64,000 bases of DNA from JAEKNW01 sp963677815 (GCA_963677815.1 OY782499.1:1-64000); one strand, 5' to 3'; positions 31,664 to 41,001 are shown, numbered from the stretch's first letter. The notes: generated by a model not told the origin, from the sequence alone. Made by a program: numbers and translations.

Positions 31664-33828
31664 TGACAAAATCTCTCGATGGTCTAAAAAATCTTGGTTT
31701 ATCAATTATAAATGCCTACTCTTCAATTCTTTTCAGTGAAAAGATTGAAGTAGGCTTATTGATATTACTTGCTACTTTAGTTGAACCTCTTACTGGTCTA
31801 ACAGGTATATTAGGTGCTCTTATAGCTATTTTATTCGCTAGGATATTGAGTTTTGAAGATTGGTCTTCTAAGAGTGGTATTTATGGATTTAATTCTATGC
31901 TCATTTCACTTGGGATAGGATTCTTTATGCCTAATGAGCTCTTCTGGACTTCGTCCTATTGGTTAGTTCTGTTTGGTTCATCTGTTATAACCTTACTCTT
32001 ATTCATTACCTTAAATTATCTTACGACAACTTATCTGAATATGCCATCGATGAGTATATCCTTCTCCATCGTGGCTATCCTCTTCTCCTTCTTCATTATG
32101 AGAATAGGGCAAGCAACATCTGTACAAGATAGATTTATTGTTTTGGGTAATGAATTTATGAATACCAATATTATAACCTACTATTTGCAATCATTAGGTT
32201 CAATCTTTTTCACCCCCTATATTTTGTCTGGGTTATTGATTGTCTTTGCATTAATTCTAACCTCTAGAATTGGCTTTTTCCTCTCCCTAATGGGTTTTGG
32301 AATATCCTTCTACTTTGTATCAATCTTTAATACTGCTTACTTAGAAACAATTGGTTTATACCAAATCTCCTATACAGCTTTAAATCTTATGTTAATTGCC
32401 ATAAGTATTGGTGGTGTCTTCTTTATTCCATCTTTGGCATCATACATAATAGCTGGTTTTTCCTGTATTCTTGGTTTTATCATAACTTATGCCTTTCAGT
32501 TTTTATTCGAAAACTACTACGTTGCACCTTATGCTTTTCCTATGAATATAACAGTCTTTGTTATCGTTATTGCTTTACGTTTACGACTCCAAAACAAACA
32601 TCCCAACATAGCTAATTTTGGTATTTTTATACCTGAAGAAAATCTGAAGTACTATTATTCAAAGATAAGAAGATTTTATCAAGCTGATGGACTCCAATTC
32701 TATCTTCCTTTTGTTGGAGAATGGAAAGTAACTCAAGGTAATCACGGAGAAATAACTCATAAAATGCAGTGGGCTTTTGCCTGGGATTTTGAAATTACAG
32801 ATAAGGAAGGTAAAAAATACAGGGGTAGTGGCCAAGATACAAAAGATTACTATTGCTACGGTAAACCAATATTAGCCTCAGCTCCTGGCTGGGTAGCAAA
32901 TTACATAGATGGTATTGAAGATAACCCTATTGGGCAAATCAACACTCGTGAGAATTGGGGTAATTTTTTAGTAATTAATCATGGCTACGGTCTTTATTCG
33001 ATGTATTGTCATATTAAAAAAGGTACAATAAAAGTCAAGAATGGACAATGGATAGCTAAAGGGGAAAAAATAGGTCTGGTTGGTAATTCAGGTAGGTCTG
33101 CTGTTCCCCATTTGCATTTTAACATCCAAAGAGGACCTGAACCAGGTAGTCAAACAATAAAATCTAACTTGTTAAACTATAAAAAAAGACAAGATAAGCT
33201 GGAATTTAATGCCTATGGTATCCCTGAGAAAGAAGACCTTATATCTGCCTTAGTTCCTGTAAACTATCTTCAAGATTTATTACATTTAAAAGTAGAAGAT
33301 ACTTCTAGCTTTAAGGTTAAATATAGAGATGAAGAATTTATAGAGAAATGGCTGGTAGAAGTTGATTTGTTAGGTAGATTTTTTATAAAATCAGATAGAA
33401 AGAGCTCCTTAGAATTTTCTGTTTATGATGGAATATTTAATGTTTTAGACTTTAAAGGTAATGAGAAGTCTGCTTTACACGCTCTAGCTATTTTAATGTC
33501 TAGGCTTCCTTTATACAAAGAAGAAGAAAGTTTGGAATGGACAGACTTACCTCCCTATTCTGTTTTACTTAAACCTTTCTTGGAAAATTCTTTAATTCTT
33601 CTACAGTCACTTACTAACATTTCCTCAATTAAGAGTAAATCAAAAGTTTCTGTAGAAAATGAAACAATAATTGTTGCCAGCCAAACTGACTTCAATATTT
33701 TTGGTAAGACAGTAAAATCTTATAATGGATTAATCCAAATCAAAGATTTAATTGGCATCACAAAAATTAGTTTAAATACTAAGGGTAAAGAAATAATGGA
33801 AGTTAATTTAATTGAGGAAGAAAAATGA
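31663..33828 (+). CDS. Urea-transporter-like membrane domain fused to M23 (LytM) peptidase
   Basis: A 721-residue protein. Residues about 15-320 are hydrophobic with around ten membrane segments and urea-transporter-like text (L-L-A-T-L-V-E-P-L-T-G-L-T-G-I-L-G-A, and N-S-M-L-I-S-L-G-I-G). Residues about 345-500 form an M23 endopeptidase: His366, Asp375 (W-D-F), a second histidine in Y-C-H-I and the zinc motif H-L-H-F (His483 and His485). A further 220 residues are unassigned. M23 enzymes cut peptide cross-links in peptidoglycan. The start is GTG at 31663, overlapping the decarboxylase stop. Channel or transport of a small amine or amide combined with wall remodelling is inferred. Confidence 0.85.
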   Translation: MTKSLDGLKNLGLSIINAYSSILFSEKIEVGLLILLATLVEPLTGLTGILGALIAILFARILSFEDWSSKSGIYGFNSMLISLGIGFFMPNELFWTSSYWLVLFGSSVITLLLFITLNYLTTTYLNMPSMSISFSIVAILFSFFIMRIGQATSVQDRFIVLGNEFMNTNIITYYLQSLGSIFFTPYILSGLLIVFALILTSRIGFFLSLMGFGISFYFVSIFNTAYLETIGLYQISYTALNLMLIAISIGGVFFIPSLASYIIAGFSCILGFIITYAFQFLFENYYVAPYAFPMNITVFVIVIALRLRLQNKHPNIANFGIFIPEENLKYYYSKIRRFYQADGLQFYLPFVGEWKVTQGNHGEITHKMQWAFAWDFEITDKEGKKYRGSGQDTKDYYCYGKPILASAPGWVANYIDGIEDNPIGQINTRENWGNFLVINHGYGLYSMYCHIKKGTIKVKNGQWIAKGEKIGLVGNSGRSAVPHLHFNIQRGPEPGSQTIKSNLLNYKKRQDKLEFNAYGIPEKEDLISALVPVNYLQDLLHLKVEDTSSFKVKYRDEEFIEKWLVEVDLLGRFFIKSDRKSSLEFSVYDGIFNVLDFKGNEKSALHALAILMSRLPLYKEEESLEWTDLPPYSVLLKPFLENSLILLQSLTNISSIKSKSKVSVENETIIVASQTDFNIFGKTVKSYNGLIQIKDLIGITKISLNTKGKEIMEVNLIEEEK

Positions 33829-34433
33829 AAAAGAATATAATTATAATTGGTTTTTTAGTCTTTAGCTTAATAATGTATGCAGGAACAAAAGTTGATGAGT
33901 TAGTAGAAAAATCTTATGAATATGAGAATAGTGGAGATTATCAGCAAGCTCTAACTAATATGTTTGCTGTAACTCACTTAGCGCCATCTGATGCTTATTA
34001 TAATCTACGCACTGCTTGGTTATATTATTCCCTTTACAACTATACAGATGCTTTGAAATATTATACAGTAAGTTATAATATAGATAATAATTTAGAAGCA
34101 CTTGAAGGAATTGTAGTTACAAATTATATGCTAGGAAACTGGCAAGAAACTATTAATTATGGCAAGAAAGTTATAGCTAAAAATCCCAAGAGTTTTTTAA
34201 CTTTAGCTAAAATTGGCTATTCTTATTATGCGCTTCAAGATTGGCAAAATGCAGCTTCATATTATAAACAAGCATGTGATATTTACTCATATAATATATC
34301 TTGTTTAGGTTATTACTTAAGCTCCTTAGTAGAATCTAATCAAATTAACCAAGCTAAAAGTGTTTTTCAGAAATTAAAAAAGATGAATCCAAGTAATCAA
34401 TTTTTAGAGATGTATGAGAGTAAGTTTAAGTAA
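33825..34433 (+). CDS. Secreted TPR protein
   Basis: A 202-residue protein with a signal peptide (residues 1-19, ending M-Y-A-G) and about four tetratricopeptide units. Examples are D-Y-Q-Q-A-L-T-N-M-F-A-V, N-Y-T-D-A-L-K-Y-Y-T-V and N-W-Q-E-T-I-N-Y-G-K-K-V. It starts in the ATGA overlap with the transporter-peptidase gene and overlaps the next gene by 20 bases. It is likely a periplasmic adaptor for the operon's membrane and outer-membrane components; the partner is not known. Confidence 0.8.
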   Translation: MKKNIIIIGFLVFSLIMYAGTKVDELVEKSYEYENSGDYQQALTNMFAVTHLAPSDAYYNLRTAWLYYSLYNYTDALKYYTVSYNIDNNLEALEGIVVTNYMLGNWQETINYGKKVIAKNPKSFLTLAKIGYSYYALQDWQNAASYYKQACDIYSYNISCLGYYLSSLVESNQINQAKSVFQKLKKMNPSNQFLEMYESKFK

Positions 34434-35592
34434 ATATATCAGCTTAGCATTTATTCTTATATCCATAAATTTGTTCTCAAGTTCTCTAGATGAAGCTCAA
34501 AGAAATTTTGATTTAGGCTATTATGTAATTTCTGAATATCTTTTCCAAGATTTATTAGATTCTGGTAATCATGATACAGAAGTGTTAATAGGCTTTTCCT
34601 CAAGCTTGCTTTATCAAGAGAAATTTGATCAAGTTATTGAACTTAATAAGAATTATCAATGTAATGATGCTAGATATTATAGAAACTTAGCCTATTCATA
34701 TTATATGCTTGCAAGGTATTATCCTGCTTATTTCTATTATAACAAAGCTAGTAAGCAGGAAAATCATTCAGATTTAGATCTTTTGGGAAGAGGCTGGTCA
34801 GCATATTACTTAGGGAATGCTGGTCTTGCTTATTCAGATTTAGAGCTTCTGAAAAGTAAAAATGATACTTTATCACTTGGATATCTTGAAGATAACTGGA
34901 AAAGCAATAGTCTTTTCTTATCATCTACTAAAACAAGTGATTCTTATAATCTAAACTTTTCCTATACTTGGATTAAAACTCAATACTCTTTAGGAATTAA
35001 CTGGAATCATAATTCAGGAGATGATAACAAAAGGGATTTGATAAGTCTGCAAACAGCTTATAATTATAAGAAATTAACTTTCAAATTAGCTTCGTTTTCA
35101 GCTAAGGGCGACTTTAAGAAATTATATGATGGTTATGGTTTGTCTTTGCAATCTTCCTATATTATCCCTTCTGTATATTTCCATAATAATCTATCTTTAA
35201 TGACAGGATATTCTTACTATGAATCATTATCTGCCCAAGAAATAAGAGCCAATTACCTGCTTGATTTTTCTAAATTTGATATAGCTTGCGGTGTAAGTTA
35301 CCTATATTTAGACTATATTACTCCAGATTATGATAAAGAAAAATTTCTCTATCATGCCAATCTTATTTATAGTCCAAATTACAATATGTCATTGTCTTAT
35401 AACCTAACATTTGGAGAAAGTAATTTTGCTTATAACAAGTATTTAATGCCTTATGATAATTATGATATCGAGAAGATAAAGCAAGCTCTTACTTGCCTTC
35501 TTAATTTAAACAAGTACACATTGCTTATTGGTTATGCGAATGAAGACTATGCAAGAGATGCATATAGCTTAGGATTCGGATATGTATTTTAA
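34414..35592 (+). CDS. TPR plus outer-membrane beta-barrel protein
   Basis: A 392-residue protein. A signal peptide (to about residue 23) precedes a short TPR-like helical part (residues 25-145; D-L-G-Y-Y-V-I-S-E-Y-L-F and Y-F-Y-Y-N-K-A). Then come about 220 residues of alternating aromatic/polar strands, for example Y-N-L-N-F-S-Y-T-W-I and A-N-Y-L-L-D-F, ending in G-F-G-Y-V-F. A C-terminal aromatic residue and this strand pattern indicate an outer-membrane barrel. It overlaps genes on both sides (20 and 11 bases). A barrel joined to TPRs recalls secretion or polysaccharide export proteins, which is inference. Confidence 0.75.
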   Translation: MRVSLSKYISLAFILISINLFSSSLDEAQRNFDLGYYVISEYLFQDLLDSGNHDTEVLIGFSSSLLYQEKFDQVIELNKNYQCNDARYYRNLAYSYYMLARYYPAYFYYNKASKQENHSDLDLLGRGWSAYYLGNAGLAYSDLELLKSKNDTLSLGYLEDNWKSNSLFLSSTKTSDSYNLNFSYTWIKTQYSLGINWNHNSGDDNKRDLISLQTAYNYKKLTFKLASFSAKGDFKKLYDGYGLSLQSSYIIPSVYFHNNLSLMTGYSYYESLSAQEIRANYLLDFSKFDIACGVSYLYLDYITPDYDKEKFLYHANLIYSPNYNMSLSYNLTFGESNFAYNKYLMPYDNYDIEKIKQALTCLLNLNKYTLLIGYANEDYARDAYSLGFGYVF

Positions 35593-36505
35593 ATTTCTTA
35601 TATTATGTCTAATTTCTTTATTATTTTTAAGCTGTAATCTTAGAGAAGATGATAACTTACCTGCTGGTGTATCCCCCTTTGATTTGATAGACCAAGCAAT
35701 CTATATTAATTCTCAAGGGAAATATCCAACAAGTAATGATAGTCTTTGGATTAACGTAGAACTGAAAGAAAGTGATAATTTCTCTTTTATAGAGGACTTC
35801 TATGGCTTCACTAGCTCTTCCCATTCCTATCTAATCCAACTTGTGAATAAGCAAAATGAGCTGGTAGAATCTTCTGATTTTGCACCAATAATAGCCTTCC
35901 CTTCGGATGATTTCACTTATTTAGGACTTAAGTATCAAGGAGCTTACTCACGTTTTTATCCTTATCCTAAATCTAATATTATTAATGGATACGGTGCATA
36001 TTTAGAGAATGATTTTTGCTATTTTATCCTCAGTGATAGTGGTTATTATCAAACAGTATATGAAGACCAAGCTCTAACTTCAGTTAGCTTACAGATAGAC
36101 CCATCCGATACTAACGATATTAATTTATCTCTTTATCAAGCTCAGTTTATTCTCCCTAGAAATCTACTTCCTCTAGGAGTTTTTCAAATCACTTTGGAGC
36201 AAATAGCAACACCCTTTTTAGCAGAATATGACCTTAAACTGAGTAATTTTCCTGTATCCTTTAATATGGTACTAAACAATCCAGGACAAGACCTCTACCC
36301 TATATTATACATTCCTGTAGGACCTGATATAGACTCTGATAGTTTTCAGGTGAAGCAAATTCTTCCTAATGGAAGCCAACTGATTTTCCATTATGATGAA
36401 GAATTAAGTAGTCCTGACCAATATACTATCATAGGAAATTGTATAATTTTACTTGTCAATAATCAAGGTCGTTTTATTATAGAAAAAAATATTGGAGAAA
36501 ATTAA
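35582..36505 (+). CDS. Lipoprotein of unknown function
   Basis: A 307-residue protein with a lipoprotein signal ending L-L-F-L-S-C (Cys18 lipidated). The mature part appears all-beta (many I-Q-L-V, Y-L-G-L-K-Y and V-S-L-Q-I type strands) without a family I recognise. It overlaps the barrel gene by 11 bases and shares TAATG with the next gene. Position suggests an envelope partner of the barrel protein or of the surface protein encoded next. Confidence 0.75.
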   Translation: MYFKFLILCLISLLFLSCNLREDDNLPAGVSPFDLIDQAIYINSQGKYPTSNDSLWINVELKESDNFSFIEDFYGFTSSSHSYLIQLVNKQNELVESSDFAPIIAFPSDDFTYLGLKYQGAYSRFYPYPKSNIINGYGAYLENDFCYFILSDSGYYQTVYEDQALTSVSLQIDPSDTNDINLSLYQAQFILPRNLLPLGVFQITLEQIATPFLAEYDLKLSNFPVSFNMVLNNPGQDLYPILYIPVGPDIDSDSFQVKQILPNGSQLIFHYDEELSSPDQYTIIGNCIILLVNNQGRFIIEKNIGEN

Positions 36506-37677
36506 TGAAGAAACTTTCCCTCTTCCTGTTTATATTATTTCTTATGACTTCAATGTGGAGTCTTAATATCCTTAAAAAACCAGAAATTAAGCATAAATCA
36601 CCTCTTAGAGATGAGCACCTATCAAGTTATATCTATAGTCTAGCAGACAGCTTAACTTATTATTTTATTGAAACTTATAAAGCTGAATATAGCTATCAAG
36701 AGGCAAGCCTAGCTTCTGTACTTGTTAAACAAAATATAGAAGACAATTGGTTAGAAATTGAAAATTATATCTATACCTATCAAGAAGATAGAATTCTTCA
36801 AGAAATATATCAGATTTATGATAATGGTTGGATAAATTATCAACAAGAAAATTATACATATAATGAAGAAGATTTGATTCTTACCTATCAACAGGATTTC
36901 TGGTCTAATGACACTTGGGAACCATATTTACATATTGATTATATTTATAATAATGAAGGTTTTCTAATTAATGAAGAATGGACTTACTTTTCTTCAGCTA
37001 AAGAAATTGATGCTATTTATGATGTAGCTTATGAATATGATAGTCAAGGCAGAGTAGAAGTTGAGACTTGGACTTATTCCACAGATGAGGTTAACTGGAA
37101 CAACTATATTAAAGGTATTTATCAGCGTAATGATAGTGGTTCAATTATTCATGAAGACTGGCAATCATGGTCTGAAACAACTTGGCTAAGTTATCTCCAA
37201 TATAACCATACTTATAATACAAATGACCTTATAGATTACACTGAAGGGATAACTTTTGCTGATAATCAATGGCAATACTATGATAACTACCAGTATTACT
37301 ATAACGATAATTTAAATACTAGTCAGTTAATTTCTAAACTATGGGATAATGAGAATCAAATATGGAACAACTCTTATAAATACGATTATAATTATGAAGA
37401 AGTTGTTAATAACTCAGATAATGATGTTATTGCTAATGATTTTATTGTTTCTCTTTATCCAAATCCATTTAATAATGAAATTAATTTTTCTTCAAAAAGT
37501 CTAATCGAGAAAGTAAGTGTTTATAATATTAAAGGACAGAAGATATATTCTACCCAAGTAAATTCTGCTAAATCTTCAAATCTTAAGCTTACTAATTTCC
37601 CTAGTGGAATTTATTTCTTTAAGTTTGAGGATTCCATGGGAGAAGTGACAGTAATTAAACAGATCAAGATTAAATAA
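36505..37677 (+). CDS. Surface protein with Trp/Tyr-rich repeats and Por-type sorting domain
   Basis: A 390-residue secreted protein. Residues 1-18 form a signal peptide. From about 75 to 310 runs a repeat rich in Trp and Tyr, with the recurring phrase W-x-x-Y-x-x-Y-x-Y-x-Y followed by D-x-x-G, for example D-N-G-W-I-N-Y-Q-Q-E-N-Y-T-Y and W-L-S-Y-L-Q-Y-N-H-T-Y. The C-terminal 80 residues carry the sorting domain, V-S-L-Y-P-N-P-F-N-N, then V-S-V-Y-N-I-K-G-Q-K-I and F-P-S-G-I-Y-F-F-K. It is the last gene of the 28991 operon (1-base overlap). The repeats may form a surface beta structure; function unknown. Confidence 0.8.
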   Translation: MKKLSLFLFILFLMTSMWSLNILKKPEIKHKSPLRDEHLSSYIYSLADSLTYYFIETYKAEYSYQEASLASVLVKQNIEDNWLEIENYIYTYQEDRILQEIYQIYDNGWINYQQENYTYNEEDLILTYQQDFWSNDTWEPYLHIDYIYNNEGFLINEEWTYFSSAKEIDAIYDVAYEYDSQGRVEVETWTYSTDEVNWNNYIKGIYQRNDSGSIIHEDWQSWSETTWLSYLQYNHTYNTNDLIDYTEGITFADNQWQYYDNYQYYYNDNLNTSQLISKLWDNENQIWNNSYKYDYNYEEVVNNSDNDVIANDFIVSLYPNPFNNEINFSSKSLIEKVSVYNIKGQKIYSTQVNSAKSSNLKLTNFPSGIYFFKFEDSMGEVTVIKQIKIK

Positions 37678-37756
37678 AATGAGAAATTCTTATAACATCT
37701 AAAGTAGATTTGATGGCTGTTACATTACTTGCTTGTCTTATAAAAAAGGAGTTGTT

Positions 37757-38284
37757 ATGAAAAAAACACTCATACTTGCTCTTGCAATATTTATAATATT
37801 CTACCTAATTGCGTGTAAAGATAACTCTTTTGCTTCCATGAGATATTATTCTTCTTCAACAACTACTGACTCAATTTCTCCAGATAGTTTAAACATATAC
37901 TCTGCCAAAAGTAACATTGATTCAACTACTATATCCGATACCCTAGATATTGTAGATGTTAGTAGGAAGACTGAGCTACTCCAAGAAGCTGAATACAAAG
38001 AAAATATAATATCTAATGAGGCTTATTATCCAAATCCTTTTAGTCCTGAAGCTAACATTTATTTTTCTCTTCCTAAAAGTGCTATGATAGATGTGAAGAT
38101 TTATAATTTTAATGGACATTTAGTAAGGGATCTAGTTAAGAAAGAGTTTTCTCAAGGACATCATAGCTTAGATTGGGATGGAAAAGACAATGAAGGGAAT
38201 ACTTGTCATAGCGGAAAATATTTTTACAGAGTATCTTCTCCTCAAGGATATTCTAAAATACACGAGATATTTTGGATGAAATAG
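37757..38284 (+). CDS. Lipoprotein with FlgD-like/Por sorting domain
   Basis: A 175-residue protein with a lipoprotein-type signal (F-Y-L-I-A-C), a Ser/Thr-rich linker of about 60 residues, and a complete sorting domain: Y-Y-P-N-P-F-S-P-E, then V-K-I-Y-N-F-N-G-H-L-V and S-L-D-W-D-G-K-D-N-E-G-N. I chose ATG 37757 because AAAGGAG lies 6-7 bases upstream. The next gene begins 9 bases downstream. Apart from export there is no catalytic domain, so it may be a structural or adaptor protein. Having both lipobox and sorting signal is unusual. Confidence 0.8.
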   Translation: MKKTLILALAIFIIFYLIACKDNSFASMRYYSSSTTTDSISPDSLNIYSAKSNIDSTTISDTLDIVDVSRKTELLQEAEYKENIISNEAYYPNPFSPEANIYFSLPKSAMIDVKIYNFNGHLVRDLVKKEFSQGHHSLDWDGKDNEGNTCHSGKYFYRVSSPQGYSKIHEIFWMK

Positions 38285-38293
38285 GAAAATAAG

Positions 38294-40414
38294 ATGAAAA
38301 TACATCTAACTACACTGCTATTACTTTTAACTGTTCTGCTAAATGGAAGAAGCTTAAAAGAAGTTTATGATAACGCTGAGGGTACAGATTTTTATGACAA
38401 AGTGCTGATTCTAAACACTGGCCAAGTCTATACTGGCTCTCTACTTATTGGAGGGACCTATAACCACATTCCTGGAACATTTACAGATACTTTAGGTGCT
38501 AATGTAAATATTATAGGTAATGGTGCTATCCTTGATTTACAAGGAGGCTTTATCACTATTCAATATACTGATAAAAGATTAGATATTAGTGATTGCGTAA
38601 TAATTAATGGTGGAGTAAAATTTAGGGGTTCTACCGAAGGGACAAGTCTTATACCTCAAGGTTCTGTATCCTATGTAACTTTCTATCATGCTGAAGATTA
38701 TGCAGTCAGAATTCATTCTGCTGGTGCTGGGATAAGCATTACTAATAATATCTTTGTAGATACTTATTCAACAGGTAATGATTTTGTTAATTATACAAGT
38801 GAAAGTCTTGAATGGCTACCAACTGGGCATAACCTTGTCTCTACAATTTTTATAGAGACTTATGGCCCACCTACTGTTTCAGATAACTGGTCATATTTTA
38901 GTGATTGGCGAGCAAATGAAATAGCTATGAATCATTATGGTCTTTTCTGTGACTATGGCTGAGTTGAGCCAGCTGCTTGGCAGGATGCCAGCTCCTATAA
39001 TAATATTTCTATGCTAGATCCATTATTAACAGACCCTGAAAATGGAGATTATACTCTACAAACTAATAGCCCAGCTATTGGATATGGATGTCAAACCTTT
39101 ACTGCTAGGAAATTAGGTCCTAAGCAAGATATTTTCAGAGACTTGATAGAGGATGACCGAGAATTACTTTCAGGCAATATATTTGAGTCTATTCTCTTAA
39201 CTTCACTAAATATCCAAGTTACCGATAATGTGACTGTTGAGGATGGCGTAACCTTAGCCTTTTCTCCAGGAGCAGTAATCAGTTTTAATGAATTCTATCA
39301 TATTGATGTTCAAGGTACTATATTGGCACAAGGAAGTCCTGATGCTAGAATTACCTTCACAGCTGCTGACCCTTATTTGTTCACTTTTGATAATAGTTTA
39401 GCTGGTGCCTGGAATGGTTTTAAATATCACCAAACTAATGATAATAACCAAGCTTCACTTTTTCAATATGCTATTTTTGAATATGCCAAAGCTGTTGATG
39501 AAGAAGAAAATGGATTTACTAATGCTGGAGCTGTTTTTAATATCTACAATTTTGATAATATTAGAATTGAAAACTCTATCTTCAGAAATAATTATGCTCA
39601 TTATGGTTCTGTTCTAGCTTTAAATAAAGACTCTAATATTGAGTTTATTAATAATCAAGTTAGTGATAACAAAGCTGGGTATGGTGGTTCTTTTGCCTTG
39701 ATAAGCTATTCTAATCCTAGAATCATAAATAATACTATTGTGGATAATCAAGTTTTGAACCAAGATGATTTCCATTCTACAGGTATTATAGAATCTTATA
39801 TTTCCAAACCAATAATCTATAACAATATTATCTATCAAAATACTGATAACTTCTTTATGGATAATCAATTGTTTTCAGCAAAAGCTTATCATACTTGCTT
39901 CAATGGACTTGATTTCTCTTTTGGTACTAACAATATTTTCCTAGATCAATTAGTTTATGAAATAGATGAAGCAGGTATTTATTACTTTAATTCAAATCCT
40001 CAAGTTTTGAATTCTGCAACTTATGAGCTACCCTTCAATATTTACCTTCCAGTACAAGATATCCTAGGTAATACTAGATTTGATAATGATGCTTTAGACT
40101 TAGGCACTATTGAAGGACAATATGTTTCAAACGACACTAATAGTGAAGTAGTATCATCTGGGATTAAGCTCTACCCTAACCCCTTTAATCCTGATATTAA
40201 CATAATCTTACCTAAAAAGATTAGCTCACCAAATAAACTATCTATTTATAATGTAAGAGGACAGCTTGTCAAAACCTTCTCAAATATTAATCAAGAAAAG
40301 CTTATCTGGGATGCTCGAGATGAAGGACTACATAAAGTAGCATCTGGTATCTACTTCTTTAAATATAAATCTCAGGAAAAGGAATTTATTCAAAAAGCCC
40401 TCTTGCTGAAATAA
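38294..40414 (+). pseudogene. Parallel beta-helix surface protein with sorting domain, interrupted by an in-frame TGA
   Basis: Two stretches in the same frame (38294-38962 and from the TGA to 40414) together make a 706-codon protein with TGA as codon 223. The first part has a signal peptide and beta-helix rungs, ending F-C-D-Y-G. Directly after the TGA come V-E-P-A-A-W-Q-D-A and S-P-A-I-G-Y-G. A right-handed beta-helix region follows (I-R-I-E-N-S-I-F-R-N-N type rungs), and the end is a full Por sorting domain (L-Y-P-N-P-F-N-P-D, then V-A-S-G-I-Y-F-F-K-Y-K). Only the stop breaks it; no frameshift is seen. It may be a recent nonsense mutation, a sequencing error or a recoded codon. Without readthrough the product would not be sorted. 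Confidence 0.8.
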
Positions 40415-40781
40415 GATTCTTGTTCAAGTCAAGTGGGTATTAAAAGAATATTTTGAAGAAGTGGCAGCTGAAAGGGATTAATACTCTCCCCGGTCTACAC
40501 GACCACCCCTCTCAAACGCTCTTACGAGCTGAAAGGGGATTAATACTCTCCCCGGTCTACACGACCACCCCTCTCAAACGCTCTTACGAGCTGAAAGGGG
40601 ATTAATACTCTCCCCGGTCTACACGACCACCCCTCTCAAACGCTCTTACGAGCTGAAAGGGATTAATACTCTCCCCGGTCTACACGACCACCCCTCTCAA
40701 ACGCTCTTACGAGCTGAAAGGGGATTAAGACCTCCCCAGTCCGACTAACCAGACAGGTGAATAAGAACATTATACCTCAAC
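40415..40781. other. Intergenic region with family C array
   Basis: No gene is visible. A B-like fragment (TTCAAGTCAAGTGGGTATTA) near 40424 precedes a family C tandem array, as a similar fragment does before the array at 28531. Confidence 0.75.
40464..40740 (+). repeat. Family C tandem array, four 61-62 bp units with partial ends
   Basis: CTCCCC recurs at 40486, 40548, 40610, 40671 and 40732. A half unit (CAGCTGAAAGGG) precedes it. Units have the small hairpin GGTC-TACAC-GACC, where the other array has TACTC, and the linker ATTAATA, where the other has ATTGTTTA. The hairpin CCCCTCTC...GCTC-TTAC-GAGC...GGGG is the same in both. Locus-specific uniformity points to local duplication. Confidence 0.93.
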
Positions 40782-40809
40782 AAAAAAGAGGCTGAATTAC
40801 TTCAGCCTC
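40782..40809 (-). terminator. Terminator of the ferredoxin gene
   Basis: GAGGCTGAA (40788-40796) pairs with TTCAGCCTC (40801-40809) around TTAC. On the minus strand six T follow. Confidence 0.92.
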
Positions 40810-40830
40810 GTATTGTAGATATGATTATAA

Positions 40831-41001
40831 TTATTCAGAAATTGCACTTACAGGACATGTTGAGATACATGCACCGCAGTCAATACAAGTTGCTTCATCA
40901 ACAACAGCTTTGTCATCAACCATTGAAAGAGCTTGAACTGGACATACGTCAACACAAGCACCGCATCCAATACAAGTAGATTTGTCAATTTTAACTGCCA
41001 T
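40831..41001 (-). CDS. 2[4Fe-4S] ferredoxin
   Basis: A 56-residue protein with two classic C-x2-C-x2-C-x3-C-P clusters: C-I-G-C-G-A-C-V-D-V-C-P in the first half and C-I-D-C-G-A-C-I-S-T-C-P in the second. This is the clostridial-type low-potential electron carrier used in anaerobic metabolism (pyruvate:ferredoxin oxidoreductase, hydrogenase). The start ATG follows AGGAGG. It is a short single-gene unit with TTGACA upstream and a strong terminator. It supports an anaerobic lifestyle. Confidence 0.96.
   Translation of the reverse strand: MAVKIDKSTCIGCGACVDVCPVQALSMVDDKAVVDEATCIDCGACISTCPVSAISE

Noticed and set aside
38960..38962. Reassignment of TGA to a sense codon in this organism
   Set aside because: TGA ends several intact genes here (OsmC at 3874, UT-M23 at 33828, ptuA at 16525), so the standard code applies. 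Selenocysteine remains only a weak option because the protein is a beta-helix surface protein, not a redox enzyme.
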